Source: Epiperipatus broadwayi
Lineage: Eukaryota; Onychophora; Udeonychophora; Euonychophora; Peripatidae
DNA length: 64,000 nucleotides
Reading direction: 5' to 3'
Assembly: GCA_028023455.1 (NCBI GenBank)
Contig: JAQFVV010000233.1
Span: forward strand, 310,001 to 374,000
Positions within the stretch are counted from its first letter, which is position 1. Every line of letters starts with the position of its first letter. Of the stretch, positions 21,440 to 35,830 are shown one piece after another. Under the pieces are notes generated by a model. It searched no databases. It was not told the origin of the DNA and saw nothing but the letters and a program-made list of their open reading frames with translations. The position numbers and the translations under genes were made by a program.

Positions 21440-24248
21440 TATCATTCAATTGGCTTTCCAACATGGGTGCCAAAATGTCACAAATTACAAGTAATTATAA
21501 ACATAATTAAAGGTAAAATTAAAAAGGTCAAAACTAAAGTTTTAAGTTGTGTTGTTATAATGTAAAATCACTAAGCAGTATAAGAAGAGAATAAACCAAA
21601 GCAAACATTATAACAAAATACAAATAAAAAGGAGTCTAGAGAGATAAATATTCTATACAGATTAAAGGTATTGATGATAAGGTGGAGATAGAAAAAGACT
21701 AATGTGTTGGAGATGATCATACACTCCATTCAAACAAAATATTTAAAATAGAAATAAGTAAAATAAAAATTTGTGCATAAAGAAAAACAGAAATTATTAA
21801 TGCACACCAGAGAAAACACAAAAAATGGAGGTTCCAAGTAAAGAAAAAAAACCAACAGTGAGAAAGAGGAAGCAAATGAGGAAATAGAAAAAGGGAATAT
21901 AAATACAGAGGAAATAACAGAAACACTGAGAAAATAGAAAGATTGGGGTTGGAAATAAAAATAGTGCAATAAGAGGATAGGGAAGTAGTAGATAGTATAA
22001 AAACAAATATGAATAAGCTAACAAAGAGAGTAGATAGATTGGAAAGTGAATGGGAAAAGATGAAAAAGAAAAAGAGCATATATAAATAAATCAACCAAAG
22101 AAGTTGGTGTGGTAAAATTACAAAGCAAAGAGGGTACAGTCAAATTGTATGGATAGTATGAAGGAGAAAAGTGTAGATATGTATGCATATGGGAGCGACT
22201 TGAAAACTGTAAAGCAATTTTAAAAAATAAAAGTATTTTCAGACTATAAGGGGTGGCCCTGACAGAACATTTCAGAATCCTGGAATGTTATTTCATTTTG
22301 AACAAATTGAGTGAGGAAGCCATGGTCACCATAACTTGTAGTCATATTCAGGGTGGGCTCAATTCCAGTGGGATTGCTATTCTCAAAGCCAGTGACATTC
22401 AGAGAATATAAGCAGTCAGTATTGATGAGTTATTGGGGTAATGAGTATCAGGAAAACATTAAGCAGCAGGTGGTGCAGGATGAATGGTGGCCTGGGGAAT
22501 TACTTACCACAATTTTCCACTGACAATTGGTGAAATTAAGTTTGATAATGGCAAATCCATTATCTGAACAGCAAATTGTACAGATAGTAAGACAGTTTCC
22601 TCTATAATGTGGAACAGGTGCTAATTGGGATGGAATGGAATGTAGTGGAGCAGATGGCCAAGTTACTTAGAGCATTTGATGGTGAAAGACCAATGAATGA
22701 AAACAAGGAAAAGAAATTCAGGCCTAGGGAAATGGAAAAAAAGATAATGTTATGAATATCGACTACGAGAATAACCAGTGGAATAGAAGGGATAGGTTTA
22801 AACAACCTGGTAGTCCAAAAGAAAAGGAGAATAATAGATATGCTCACTGGGAACCAGGAATGAATTATCTAAAACACCAAGTCAGGAATGGAGTAGGTCA
22901 TGATTTCCTCTACTGAGCAGATATATAAGAAATTTAAAAGAGCTGCCTGACAAACAATGAGAAAAAGCTTCAATAATAAGATGGACTTTTAGGTAATGAA
23001 AAAAAAAACCTGGATTATATGAAAATGGAAATGACATTAGTTAAATAAATTTTTTGTTTGGGTTAAGTTAATAACAATAAAGGTCAATAGATAAATAAAA
23101 TGTTTTCTTTAGTGTTGAAAGGTAACAAAATAAATAAAGTCAAATAAATAAAATAAAATATCTTTGGGGAAAATTAATAATAGAAGTGAAGTAAGATAAA
23201 GGAATACATGAAAATAAAAGAATAACTAGTTTAATTAAAATAATATTTTGGGATTTAATATATGATAATAAAAATGAATAAATAAAATATTTTTGTGAGA
23301 ATTAATAATGGAAACAAAACAAAGTGAACGTGTTTTTTTTTTTAAGAAATAGTATATGGTAATAATAATGAAGTTAATGAAATAAAATAAACGGAATCAT
23401 GTATAAAGAATGAGTAAAACTCTAGAATAAAAATGAATAAAATAATATTTAGTATAAGTATTGAACATTGGATGGATTGGAGTTGGAAAAGGGAGGAGAT
23501 AAAATGAAAAAGTGAAGGCTGATGAAAGTATAATAAGGGTAGCATTGCACATGAGAGAATAGTACCCACAGTGGCATAAACAGAAGAAAAATTATTGGGC
23601 CCATTCAAATTTCACTGAGAAATAGTCCCACTTCCTTATTTAAAATGTGCACACTGGAAAAGTACCAGCATACTCCACAAATCAGATTCGTGAGAAGAAA
23701 AAATCTCAAAATTTCATAATGTCTATTGTAGCATGAGTCAAATAGGTCCAGGTGAGAAATCCTGCCATTCGCAGCAACCCTGTTTTCATTTTCTAGAATG
23801 CAGACCCATTGGAGAAAGTCGTGGGCTCATTCAATCGGCTGGTAGAGAAATCCCAGTATAAAAAGTAAAGATGTTTTTAGCACATAAGTTGGATATAAGT
23901 CAGATGAATTCTGCATCTGCTGCATTCAAACCCCTGTATATGTCATAAAGATGTATGCTGCTTCTCATGGTCATCATATGATATAATTGTTGAAATCAAC
24001 ATTGAGTACAGCCTGGAAAGAAGAGTAGTGTAAGAAAGGTCACCCTCTGTGCTTTATCCATCTTAGAAATTCTAAAACTCATTTGATAGAAAAGTAGTAC
24101 ATAAATAAATAAAAGATAGAATCCGTAACATATAAGACAAAATAAGTAGTAATTTAAAAAGAGAAAAATTGAAGAAAAGTTATAAATAAATTATTAGAGA
24201 TACAATTGTTGATTTGACACATTTTACCTCTCAAACTGGGGTGTGTGA
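21440..24248 (+). pseudogene. Decayed interior of LTR-2 element
   Basis: A 2.8-kb interior between the two LTRs. It begins with TGGCTTTCCAACATGGGTGC (21451-21470), a possible degraded tRNA primer-binding site of the 'TGGCGCCCAACATGGG' kind. Plus-strand translation of 22200-22900 gives fragments such as LNKLSEEAMVTITCSHIQGGLNSSGIA broken by many stops. They might be old gag but I could not match them. Other open frames here (21717-22094 and neighbours, minus strand) are low-complexity antisense of A/G-rich DNA. No reverse transcriptase, integrase or protease motif is visible. Confidence 0.5.
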
Positions 24249-25957
24249 TGTACCACCAATGAATATATAGTTTGAGAACACACATATATTCTGCATTACA
24301 TGTGAAATCATTTATTAATAAATGATCAAATTAATTTTAAAAGAAATAATTAAGTCTTAATAAAGGTAAAATATAAATTATATGTTTGAAAAAGTTTTTT
24401 GAGACGTAAACTTGCAAAAGTAAAGTGTTGCATCATCTTGTCATTTAAAAAAAAGTAAAAGAGTTTTAATATTAAAGAGCAAGTAAAGGGGGGAGGGGAA
24501 CTCTATGTAAAAAAGGTTAAAATTAGCTTTCCATTTTTATAAATTTAAATTTAAAAAAATGTAAAAATGAAACTGAATAAAAATATGTAATTTGTAAAAA
24601 AAAAAAACTTTTAAATTTAAATTCACTTAAAGATTGCTTGACTGATAAAGAAAATAAAATAAATAATAACTCCCATTGCACTAATTAAAGACACAAAGAA
24701 AAACACTACGGACATTATCTTATCTAATTAAGAAGTTAGATTAAAAAGAATATAAATTTAATTAATGAAATATAAAATTTAATTAAACCAGATTGAAAAA
24801 TAATAATAAGAAAATAATAAGGAAGAAGCATACAAAAGGACCAAGAGATTCATTCATTATTATATTATAGTACTATTTTTATTATATATTCTATATTCAT
24901 TATTATTCAATATTGCGGTCGTACAAAAAAAACTTTCAAAGAAGAGAAGATGGTGAATAACCATTAACCTCTCTGACATGTGGGTGCCTATTCTTATATT
25001 CACTGAAGGGCAGCCTAGCAGAATGCAATGCTAGACAACAACAGAAGTGTGTGGCTAGCCTCAATCCATCTTTCGTACCATCAGATGCTTTTCATCTATA
25101 ACTCATGCTCGCCTCATAATCTGTAAACTACAGGAAAATCTATCTCCTTCATTGAAATGTAAAAAATCAATAAGAAGCTAAATCATCGATGGAAAAGAAA
25201 AGGCCAACCAGTTGGTAATCAACAAATCAGGAACAAGCAAGGAACTGTATCCATGTGAGTGTAACATGCTATCTGAAGAGAAAAATCCTAGGTAAATGTA
25301 ATCTGTATTAACCCATTTAAAAGATATGAACATTTATTTGAATGAAAGACTCTAATGAACTTTAATAACTACAGCCACAGTAATCTTTAAGTTGATCCCA
25401 TAAGTTCTTATTATATTGTATTTTAAATGTGTGTGTGTATTTAAAATTTTATTATAATGCGTTTTAATTATGAATGTATGTAAATAAATTATTTGTTTAC
25501 TTAATTATTGTCTGATTGATTCTTATAACTGTGTCACTAATAGGTTAAGTTATAGTTAATTATAAGCACTGGGCAAGTATGTTAAATATTTCCCTTCACA
25601 ATTGAGAAAAGGACCTAGTTTGGCGATATATTAAGCACTAGATTGTATACCTGTCATCTGGGTATGCTGTCTATACAACTTGTGGTTAGCTGGTATCTGA
25701 GGTTAATCCTCAAAACAAATAAAGTGCATTGGATGGCAAGGGTTTGAATCTAAGCAGCCAAGGAGTTCTGTAGTCTGGAAATGTGATCGTAGATTATACT
25801 TTGTATAGCTTGATCTGGTTATAGATTAGTCTTGGTGTTTCATTTACCTGTGGTATTATACTTCTCTGGTTGAAGGGTAGGTCTGTTGCAATAGTGAAAA
25901 TGCAGCCAGAGTTAAGATCGAGATTTTAAATTAGATAATCACAGCAATTTTCTCCCA
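24249..25957 (+). mobile_element. 3' LTR of second LTR element (LTR-2)
   Basis: Starts TGTACCACCAA and ends TTTTCTCCCA. Matches 19783-21439, with extra small insertions around 24650-24790 and 25415-25440. The TATA box is degraded to TACAAAAG near 24831. A G-rich tract (ACTGGGGTGTG, near 24234) precedes it and might be a weak polypurine tract. Confidence 0.7.
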
Positions 25958-28900
25958 CCCACATCAACATATAAACTTAAAATATGCCCAATTCAACCCA
26001 TGCAGTAATAAATGAAATTTCTAAACTCCAATAAAAAGCATAGCTATTAATAATTATAAATATTTAAATATCAGGAATGTCTCAATGCAATCTCTGCAAC
26101 TGTGAAAAAATTTTCAAATCTCATATCACATCAACAGATCAGTCATTTCCCCACAATGGGTATTAGAAGGTTCAATTGAGGCTACATTTTGATATTCAAC
26201 CACTCTAGTTCTGCCCTGCTGAAAATAAATACAAATACTGATAGGTAGGTCTATTCACTTCACTATTCCTCCACAGCTCCCATAGAAGAGACAAAATTAT
26301 ATAACAATAAGTAGCAACTCTGCCAAAAATATAGGTACTGGTAACTAAAACTGAAATACTTCAATTTATTACTGAAATTAAACTTAGAACTCTATCTAGT
26401 CTATATTTTCTAAGATTTTAAAGAAACCTTCAAAATACTAATTATTCACACATGCAGTGTCAAACACAGAACTATATTTTTAATATGTGCTCCAAGCTAG
26501 ATAATGTCTACAACCTTATTCCAGTATTACTAAAAAATAATGATTTAAATATCAATTACATTCTAAAATCCTTTAAAAAGGGATTCTTCATAAACATACA
26601 AGCTATCACATCAAATGCACTTTCACTTACAATAATAATCCCATAATACATTCATAGACACTTACCAACAAGTTAAAAACAATACAATGAAAAGATAGGA
26701 AAATAACTGATGTAAATATTTACATCAACATCTGGGCAGTAATGCATCTAAATTCGAGCCTGTAACATAACATACCCATAAATAGAACAACAAAAATTAA
26801 AATTTGCTACTTTATGTAAAATACATAACAAGGCAACATTGTTAGCCATAACTACAGATATAAATGATACTCTGTTCAGTAGCCACTTTCAATCCCTTTA
26901 TCTTGAATTGGATTGTTTTGACTAAGCCTCATCCAGTTTTTATATATTGCTACAAGTAGTCCAACTATAAGACTAACCTTTTGTTCTTAGTTTAATAAAG
27001 CCCTTTGAAAGAAAAATTAAAAACAAACATTAAAAAAACTATTAATTTTGTTAATAGTTTAATAAAATTATATTTGTAAAAATAAAATGTTTATTTTCAT
27101 TCTCAGCTAATGAATAAAAGATAGCTTAATGATTACTTTCTCTGAAAGTCATGTACTGTTTGAATACCTAAAATAACTGGCTTGAATTCAGGAAATTTCA
27201 CTTTGAAATTCATTACTCTGCAGTCCTCAACTGCATAGATCAGCTAATGAATAATTAATTATAATACGTTTTTTTCTCTTATTAGATTAATTTTATTTAG
27301 GTTAAAAGTCATCCATTTTTTCAACCATAAATATTTTATGAATTAGATTTACAACTTCAATCTATTCATCATCACAATTTGCATCGCCTCCATAAACAAA
27401 TAAATATTATTTAAAATAATGTAAATTATCAATAACAGGCAGATATACAATATAAACATTTTGTTTTTTAAAAAAATTCCTATTGAACTTTTAAAGTATA
27501 ATCAGATTGAAGTTCAACGATTTAAACTCTAATATAACAAAATCAATCCTTATAAAAGACTAAATAATAATCAAACAAATATTAAGTACTTTAAAATTTA
27601 AAAGAATATTTAAGAATTTTACTAATCTTTTTAGCCAAAGATCTTAGTAACAGTGTCTTAGAATTAATACTTTTAAAAGATCTTGTGTGTGTGTCTTTTT
27701 TTTTTTTGCTTAGTTTTTTCGCAAAGAATTAAAGGATAAATAGAATGTCAGGAGAAAGATTGATTTGCATGAATATTTCATAACTCAATTAAAATAGCTT
27801 TAAATCTTTTTCATCCTTATTCTCCAAAGCTATATTAAGAAGGAGCAGGTCATCTTAGATTTTAAAATGGTTGAACGTCTTAAAACATTTAAGAAGGATA
27901 AAAAAAAGTTTGATTTAAATTTTTGCAATTTTTGAATATTTCCTTTCCAAAAAAATACAAGTTAAAAGTGCTTTAAGAAGAAGATGCAAAAAAAAAAATT
28001 TCAATAAAATATTTAATTTCCTTTTGAACATTTAATATTTATATTGACTCTTCTCAAATACTAAGATTTATATGCAATATGTGTATATCTATTAAAGTTA
28101 ATATATATATTAAACCAAGTACACTAATTAACAATGAAATTAAATTACAATTCATTACCAATGGTTTCTCTGTCAAGTTCTGATAGTGAATTTATAATTT
28201 TATTTTGACTAGTGAACTGATTGTGAAATTATATATTTTGTTCTGATTATTTTAGCTTTAGGCATGCGATATATGCCGCAAGGCAAATCATAAAAATAAT
28301 ATTTTAAACACCAAAGAAGAAAAGTAATAGAATTCAATTTAACAATTTAGTTGATTTTTTTATCCAAAAAACTCACTAAGAAGCAAAAAGTGAAATATAT
28401 TATTTATTATTGTTAAAATAAAAATTTATTATCATTCACAAACCTGTAGTATAGTTTCAATTTAAGAGTAACTCCAGACACAGATCCTTATTTTCTTTTA
28501 TCCAATAAAGATTAAATCAAATGTCATTCTTATAATGTTAAATAGCAAAAAGCATAATGAAATAATTCTGGCATAGATAATATGAAAAAAAAAATCCATC
28601 AGATTTTGTTCTTATATTAAGGTTTATCATTATATGAAACTATTAACTACCTTTAATTTGTTTTAGAATAAGTATTTTCAGTGTCATGTAACTGCATAAA
28701 TAATTATTATCTTAACTAGCCCAATTAAATTAAAGATAACAGATATAAAAAAGTTTTTCTTATTTGAAAGTATTAGCAAGGCATATTTAAATTAACGATT
28801 ACATAATATTTAAGAGGAGAAAGAAAAGTCATTACTCATTCTAAAAAAAATAAATTAATAGTTATATATTTTTTCTTTGAAATATCCAGAAGGATTTGTC

Positions 28901-30066
28901 AATAATATATGTAAATTTAGCAAGAATAATATCAGTACTTAACTGGATAACTTTGAAGATATAAAAACATTTCATCTATTCACAATTTTTAATAGCTATG
29001 GTTTTAAATTACATTAAAAAAAAAAATAATAATAATAATGCAATTAGAAATTGAAATTGTAATTAAAAATTTGTAAAATGCAGCTATATGTTTAGCTTCC
29101 TTAAATGGTAGCAGGTTTTTTTTGTCTCATAACACTATCTATATATCTCACATAATTATTCAAGCAGATACTTGCACGTGTTATGGTACATTTTTCTTCA
29201 AAGCTTTAAAACTTTTAATGTTAGTTTATGAATGGTCTCAAAACTCAAAAATGAAGATAGAAGTCATTTTTACAAGTTCAAGAAAGATATGGTATGATTC
29301 TTTTGTGTGAGAAGATAAAAATTATGATTGAAATAATTTTAAAAGAAAAAACTTGTATGCTTAAGGTAACAAATTATTTAATAAGTATAATTGGCAAGAA
29401 TGTCTCATGCTTATTGAGCTATTATAGTTTCATCTATATAACAAGTATTGAATGAAGACAGAAATTGCATTTAATTTGTAGTTGGAGAAAATGAAAAACA
29501 GCAATATTTTGATAAAAATAACATATTGTATCAGAAAGCATTAACTCTATATGAAGACTTTAACAAAGGATCCATTGAAAAGGATAATATGAAACCAATT
29601 AATGCAGTAAAAATGACTATATAGATTCAGATATCAATATGAACTAAAAATGCACTTTAAGGCTATGAATCCAAAAGATATTCTGGCAAATAGTAATATG
29701 TATTTAACAGAAAGAATGATATCAAGCCATTTGCTGCAAGTAAAAAATAATGGTATTGATTCAAAAATTAATATGAATTTTAAACTTTACTACTTCTTTT
29801 AAGCTTGGCAGAATTATTAACATAATCAAATTAAATTTTACTTTTCTAATTCAAAATTGTAAATGTTGTAACTAACATTGCAAAACATCACAAAAAAAAA
29901 ATGGTTAGTGCTATAGCTGCAAGTAGTGACAGAAAACTTACAAATTTAACATCACAAGTCCTTATATCATTTGCTTTTAATTATCACAAACAGTAATTGC
30001 AAAAAAAAATAATTAAGGAGACAAGAACAATAACTTTCATTTACTTATTTATTTTTAAGAAACACA

Positions 30067-30097
<31 letters not shown>

Positions 30098-30890
30098 CAA
30101 ATTTGAATAATAGTTCAGAGTGATTGTACTTATGTGAATATATTTATATATTGCACTATTTTTTTAATAATTAGCTTTGTTAGTGTTTTAAAGTATATAA
30201 CTTTTAAATAAAAAAGCACATTCTGTAAAAACATGTTGAAAATGTCCATACTTTACAAGTATTCAAAATGTATATTATATAAAGTTCACTACAATATAAA
30301 AACTTTGTTATCCATGTCATGGATTGGAACTTAAATTATATAGATAGAGAGTGAAACTACTATATATATCATAATGATATAAAAGGTTCATTAAAGTTTT
30401 TAATATAGCTTGAAATATTGACATACTCAATAAAACTATTTTATGAAAATGGCAAAAGATGGCAACCAAGTATGAAAAAAAAACTCTATTATCCAGTTAA
30501 TCTATTTGCTTTTGGGCGAACAATTTGAGTTATACAAATTTTGCTTAAACAAGTTAGTTTTTTATTAATCAGTTGTTGTTTTTTTTTTTTTTTTAAAAAA
30601 TCAGAATTCAAATATTCTTATCAAGAGTATATAAAATTGTATTTTATAAATTAGTACTTCATTAATGATTCTATTATTAATAAGTGTTTATCAATTTTTC
30701 TTTTAAAATATGGCACATTAATTTCATTATATAAAATAATCCAATCATAGTCACTTTTTTTTTTCTTTTTAAATCTTGTTTTATTCTTTATAAACCATTT
30801 TCGTTTCAATATATTCATTCATTTTTCTTATGTTTCAACCATATTGTATGGCCATTTTCAAAAAATCTTCCTATAAAATATATACACATT
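25958..30890. other. AT-rich stretch, no gene recognised
   Basis: Nearly 5 kb without a recognisable gene or known repeat. Frames at 26452-26646 and 29122-29310 (62-64 codons) have no family resemblance. An (AC)n/(AT)n microsatellite lies at about 30066-30098 and homopolymer A/T runs are common. Confidence 0.5.
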
Positions 30891-31100
30891 ATTTATAATA
30901 CAGGGGAAACATGAACTACAATATATTTTGTTCCAAACCTCTTTTGTGTTCAATGTATATAATGTATAATAGCTCAATTTTTGTTGATAAATATTGATTA
31001 GAAAAGAATACATATTGTTTATTGAACTGCAAATATATAGTAATTTTTAATACACACATATCCATAACAAAAATGCTTTTTATATGTACATTTGATATAT
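30890..31100 (+). repeat. R1 dispersed repeat, copy B, left part
   Basis: Collinear with 5510-5676 and 42755-42935 (ATATTTTGTTCCAA, TGTATAATAGCTCA, TGTTTATTGAACTG, TTTTATATGTA). It is interrupted at an (AT)n by the inverted-repeat complex and resumes at about 32425 (AATTACAGTATAAACAAAAT), up to roughly 32550. Confidence 0.65.
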
Positions 31101-31130
31101 ATACATATATATATATATATGTGTGTGTGT

Positions 31131-32300
31131 GTAATTATATAACTGAATATTTGTAAATACAGTAACTAAATAATTAAAAATACAATTTTTAATTATTTAG
31201 TTAAATACAGTAAATAAGCATTTATTTTTATAGCATCTGTATACAATTTGTAATTACATTCATATCGGCCTTTCAAGCCAATTATGCAAACGCTTTGCGA
31301 GTGTTAAATAATAAATGAATATCCTCTGACCAATACAAGATATAGAATTTATGCAGGAATAAAAAGAATCCCTCTTATTCCTATGACTCAAATATTTATA
31401 TATGAGCAAATCTGAAGTACTGGCACAGAAGGTGTGACAATATAAAAGTCACTTTAAACTACTATATACAATGTAATTATAAATTTTATTAAACGCTCAC
31501 TATTATTTCAGTAATAGTTTTAACAAGGCTGTAAACCTTAGCAATGAGCATCTGAAAAAATCGTCACTAGGGACCTCTGTAGGTCTTTAAAACACATGCT
31601 TACGCTATGAAGAAAAGAGCGTAAGCATGTGTTTTAAAGACCTACAGAGGTCCCTAGTGACGATTTTTTCAGATGCTCATTGCTAAGGTTTACAGGCTTG
31701 TTAAAACTGTATACAATGTCTGAATGAATGATGAAATTTTCTAGAATTTACTAAGCGTCATTCCAATGAAATAGCGTCTGTATACAATTTGTAATTACAT
31801 TCTTGTATTGGTCAGAGGGTATTCATTTATTATTTAACACTCGCAAAGCGTTTGCACAATTGGCTTGAAAGGCCGATATGAATGTAATTACAAATTGTAT
31901 ACAGATGCTATAAAAATAAATGCTTATTTATATATATGATTAAGTTTCAGTTGGAATGACGCTTAGTAAATTCTAGAAAATTTCATCGGCATCATTCATT
32001 CAGACATTGTATATAGTAATTTAAAGTGACTGTTATATTGTCACACCTTCTGTGCCAGTACTTCAGATTTGCTCATATATAAATATTTGAGTCGTAGGAA
32101 TAAGAGGGATTCTTTTTATTCCTGCATAAATTCTATATCTTGTATTGGTCAGAGGGTATTCATTTATTATTTAACACTCACAAAGTGTTTGCACAATTGG
32201 CTTGAAAGGCCGATATGAATGTAATTAAATACAGTAACTAAATAATTAAAAATACAATTTTTAATTATTTAGTTACTGTATTTACAAATATTCAGTTATA
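31131..32300. repeat. Nested inverted-repeat complex
   Basis: About 1.17 kb of layered inverted repeats inside R1 copy B. Outer arms are about 31131-31200 and 32229-32300, each itself nearly palindromic (ACTAAATAATTAAAAAT...). A second pair is 31205-31345 with 31795-31930. A third is about 31290-31475 with 32000-32175. A fourth is 31709-31771 with 31945-32012. Part of the second unit (about 31804-31890) recurs as a direct repeat at 32140-32227. This looks like one foldback transposon inserted into another or into itself. No protein is encoded and no hammerhead core was found. Confidence 0.8.
31516..31708. repeat. 91-bp-arm palindrome at centre of the complex
   Basis: Arms 31516-31606 and 31618-31708 are complementary with about one mismatch, around an 11-base loop (31607-31617). 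Transcribed, it would form a very long hairpin. The arms are far better matched than the surrounding pairs, so this part is the youngest or is maintained. Confidence 0.9.
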
Positions 32301-32334
32301 TAATTATGTATATTGCTTTAAAATACAGACATCG

Positions 32335-32337
<3 letters not shown>

Positions 32338-32420
<83 letters not shown>
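32338..32420. repeat. (AT)n microsatellite
   Basis: About 80 bases of almost pure AT/TA repeats, with one TTTTATTT interruption, at the right edge of the inverted-repeat complex. Confidence 0.9.
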
Positions 32421-32423
<3 letters not shown>

Positions 32424-33399
32424 TACAGTATAAACAAAATTAAAAAAATAATAGCATAATTATTAATAATAAATTGAAGTGGATAACTATTTTATTTTAT
32501 AAAGTGTGTATTCACCATGCATGTACTGAAACCATCTCCTACAGTATTTTTATCTTTAAAACAAATTAAATAGCAAAATGTCCAACTCTCATCTGACATT
32601 AAATATACCCTGAATGCTTTATATTTTCAATAACTGTTTTCTCTTATAAAAACAATAGACTGATCTCTTTATCAAGATATGCTTTAAAATTTTGCAAAAC
32701 TTTTAAAAAATATTTTATAAAAAGAAATACTGTACATCAAATTTGAAATATGTTATTTCAACACAAACTGAAGTTTATTGCTCAGCTCAGAGAAGAAAAA
32801 ATATCTGCTATATTAAAATTTAATAATTTTAATAGTTTTTTTTTTGTTGATTTATTTACATTTTTGTTTGTTTATATTTTTCTTTGGATAGTGTATAATT
32901 GAAATCACATAAAGAGATACACAGTAGTTCACAGTTCTACTGTATACAAAGTATAAAAATATATTATTACAAACAATATACAATAATAACATAATAAAAT
33001 ATTTTCATATAATTCATAATTTTACTTGTTTTATTTATTTTTTATATCTAACTTCAACTTTTGTATTTAATTTTTTCCTTAGCATCTTTTAATTATTTAT
33101 AATTATTCCTCATAATTGATTAATGCCAAATTCTATTTAAACTGATTTTTCCTATCTATGTATAAATTTTCTTTAATACATCTCTATTTATATGATTCAA
33201 CATTTTCTACCACTTTTGTCTCAAAATGTAAATATTTCTTTCATATACAGGTACAGTTGAGCCAAGAACTACACTGTATCTAATATATGACTTCCAGTAT
33301 ACACTATTAACAAACAAACAGAGTAAACAAAAAATCATTAAAATTCATAATTTTTTACAATATTCGGGCAGCCATTTTTATCTTCACTGAGCACCATAC

Positions 33400-35600
33400 T
33401 GAAACAATCAGTGTGTATGCACACACAGAGCTTCATGATATTTAGTTAAAACTAATATATATCTAGATTTAATAGATCAAATATCTAATTTTTCATTTTT
33501 TGTTAGAAAATAATATACAGATGCATGTGTGTGAGTTATTGAATGAGAGGGCATGTATATACATTATTTTATTGAAATACATTTTTTTAGTTATATATTT
33601 GGAAAGAAAAATATATATTTCCTTTGTCTCTATGTGGAAAAATAAGTTGACTCATTCTTTCTTAGCAAATAACATTATTTTTATGATTCTATTTTTTGAA
33701 ACATTCGGAAAGATATAGTTGCAAAAACACTAATTATTTCTCATCTTTAAAAGCAGTTAAAATTTTCATATCTTAATTTAATCTTGATAGGATTTTGCTA
33801 ACCAGTGTAAATTAAAAATCAGTCAACCAGTCTATTTTCATTTCTGAAAAAAGTTAGTCTGAAGTCAATTAGGATAACTCTGTTAAAAAGAAAATAAGAG
33901 TAAACAAAGACTAGACTGAATTTTTGGTTTTGCTGAGTAAAGTTTTTTTTTAAAGTTACAGGCTTATAAATACTGGGTTATTTTTCTAGTCAAGGCAGTA
34001 AAAGCCAAAGTGAAAGTCAAAACAATCCAAGTAAAAGTCAAAGTGAAAGGAAAGCAAAGTCACTCTCTCTCTAATAGACAGTGAATATAAGCTGATATCA
34101 AATAATCATCATGACTTCTGAGTAGACACTTATATCCTTCCCCTCAGGGAAATCTCCAGAAAGTGCATCTGTGAAAAAAATCTATTGATTCCATGTTGCT
34201 GCTGCTGAGAAAATGGAGAACCGAACTTCGAATCTAGCCTGTCCAATGTCCAGTAAAGCCAAAGGTCGGTCCTGAAATAAGTGTGAACCAGAAAGAAGAT
34301 GGTTGCCTCATCCAAGTGACATCAACATAGCAAGTATGAACTTTTAATCCTTCAAGATAAAATAATTAAAATGCCTTTTATAAATAAAAAACTCTAGAAT
34401 ATCTAAATTTAAAATTCTCATATTTATAACTGATCGGTAAAAGACTCTCTTAGCAAAGAATGTGTTTCAAAAAGACAGTGATATATATATGAGTGTAGTA
34501 ATTTTTTTTAGTAAGTCAATCTATGTTATAACTATATTTCTACTTATTAATGGTAAAAAAAAGATTTTAATGTCTAATTTTAAATGGAACAAAAATGCTA
34601 TAGGATTTATAAATACAGCTTTTATTATTCATGCCACATATGTTTTTTTTTCATTAGTTATAAAAATCTGTACTTTATTGATTAGTTTTATTTATGCCAA
34701 TCTAGCCAAGTATGAAACAAAATGATATTTTTACTATTAAACCAATTTATGCATAAATTTGTTTGTTTATCTCAAATCTTAAATGGGAAAGGGATGATTA
34801 TTTTATAATTTTTAAAGTAACAAACCATCAAACTTGAATTTCTTAAATCATTTGTCCAATTCTTGCTAGATAAAATGTTATTTATTTATTTTTAAAAAAG
34901 AAAAAAAATATCTAAACTAAAATCTGCCCTCTACTCATATATACATAAATTACAATGCCTTTTTAATGAAATTAAGAAACGAGTGTTAAAAATCATTATC
35001 TATTTAGTTTAGATTTGATTAAGATTCTTTATGACAATTAAATGAAATAATATATATATATATATGCATTTATTTGTGTTAAAAAAATAATTATCATGCT
35101 TCTTTTTCTTAAATATAAAATGGGCAATATTACTTAATACAAAAGTGTGTGTTCATCTCACTATATATATATATATATATTTAATGATGCATACATTTAG
35201 GGAAAAAGTATTATCTCAGCAGTCGTATTTTTTTGCCACTTTAGCAATTTACGATGATAATTTTGTAGTTAAGCTTTATATTTAAGCTCATGGGCATTTT
35301 ATAGCCTATAAAATATGGTTGTCTTAAATTTTTCCATTATTACTTATTAAATACAAGCTTAAGAAAATATCTATAGGAATATGAGTTAATGCTTTTTTAT
35401 GGGCAAATATATCAGTGTTGCTTGGTAGAATGATCTGTGCCTATATGGCTTTTAATAATGAATACATGTTGAGTAATGCTATGCAAGCTGCCAGACAGAT
35501 ATTTTTACCAGTCCTGGAGATAGCTGTGTTTGAGCTGATAAATGGGTAATCTATGATGATAGGGATTCATAGCCCATGCTCCATTTTCTACACATGCCCT
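33400..35600. other. AT-rich stretch, no gene recognised
   Basis: Small frames at 33500-33718, 34130-34315 (minus) and 34462-34725 have no recognisable content. 34110-34330 is less AT-rich and may be an unknown repeat. (AT)n runs occur at about 35050 and 35165. Confidence 0.45.
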
Positions 35601-35629
35601 GCTGACTGTGAATGTGTTTTCATAGGAAC

Positions 35630-35830
35630 TTATCTATATTTTATTGCTTGACATGGAGACTGGCCATCTTCCAATGCCAATAATAATAATAGCTGGCACA
35701 GGATTCAAACCCAGATACCAATGTTTTCTGTAATTAGATTTCTTGATCATGCCTGTTGGTAATGCTGTGTGGGATATATAAACCATATTTATCATATAAC
35801 TGTTAATAATAAAGGGAGCTAGAATTATGC
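35630..35830 (-). repeat. Possible tRNA-like SINE relic
   Basis: The minus strand has GGGTTTGAATCCTG near 35714-35701, a good match to the RNA polymerase III B box (GGTTCRANNCC), followed by a TTATTATTATT run. No convincing A box is seen upstream, so the call is tentative. Confidence 0.3.

Noticed and set aside
21717-22094. Long hydrophobic minus-strand frames
   Set aside because: They are antisense of A/G-rich decayed element interior, with simple F/L/S composition; no gene features.
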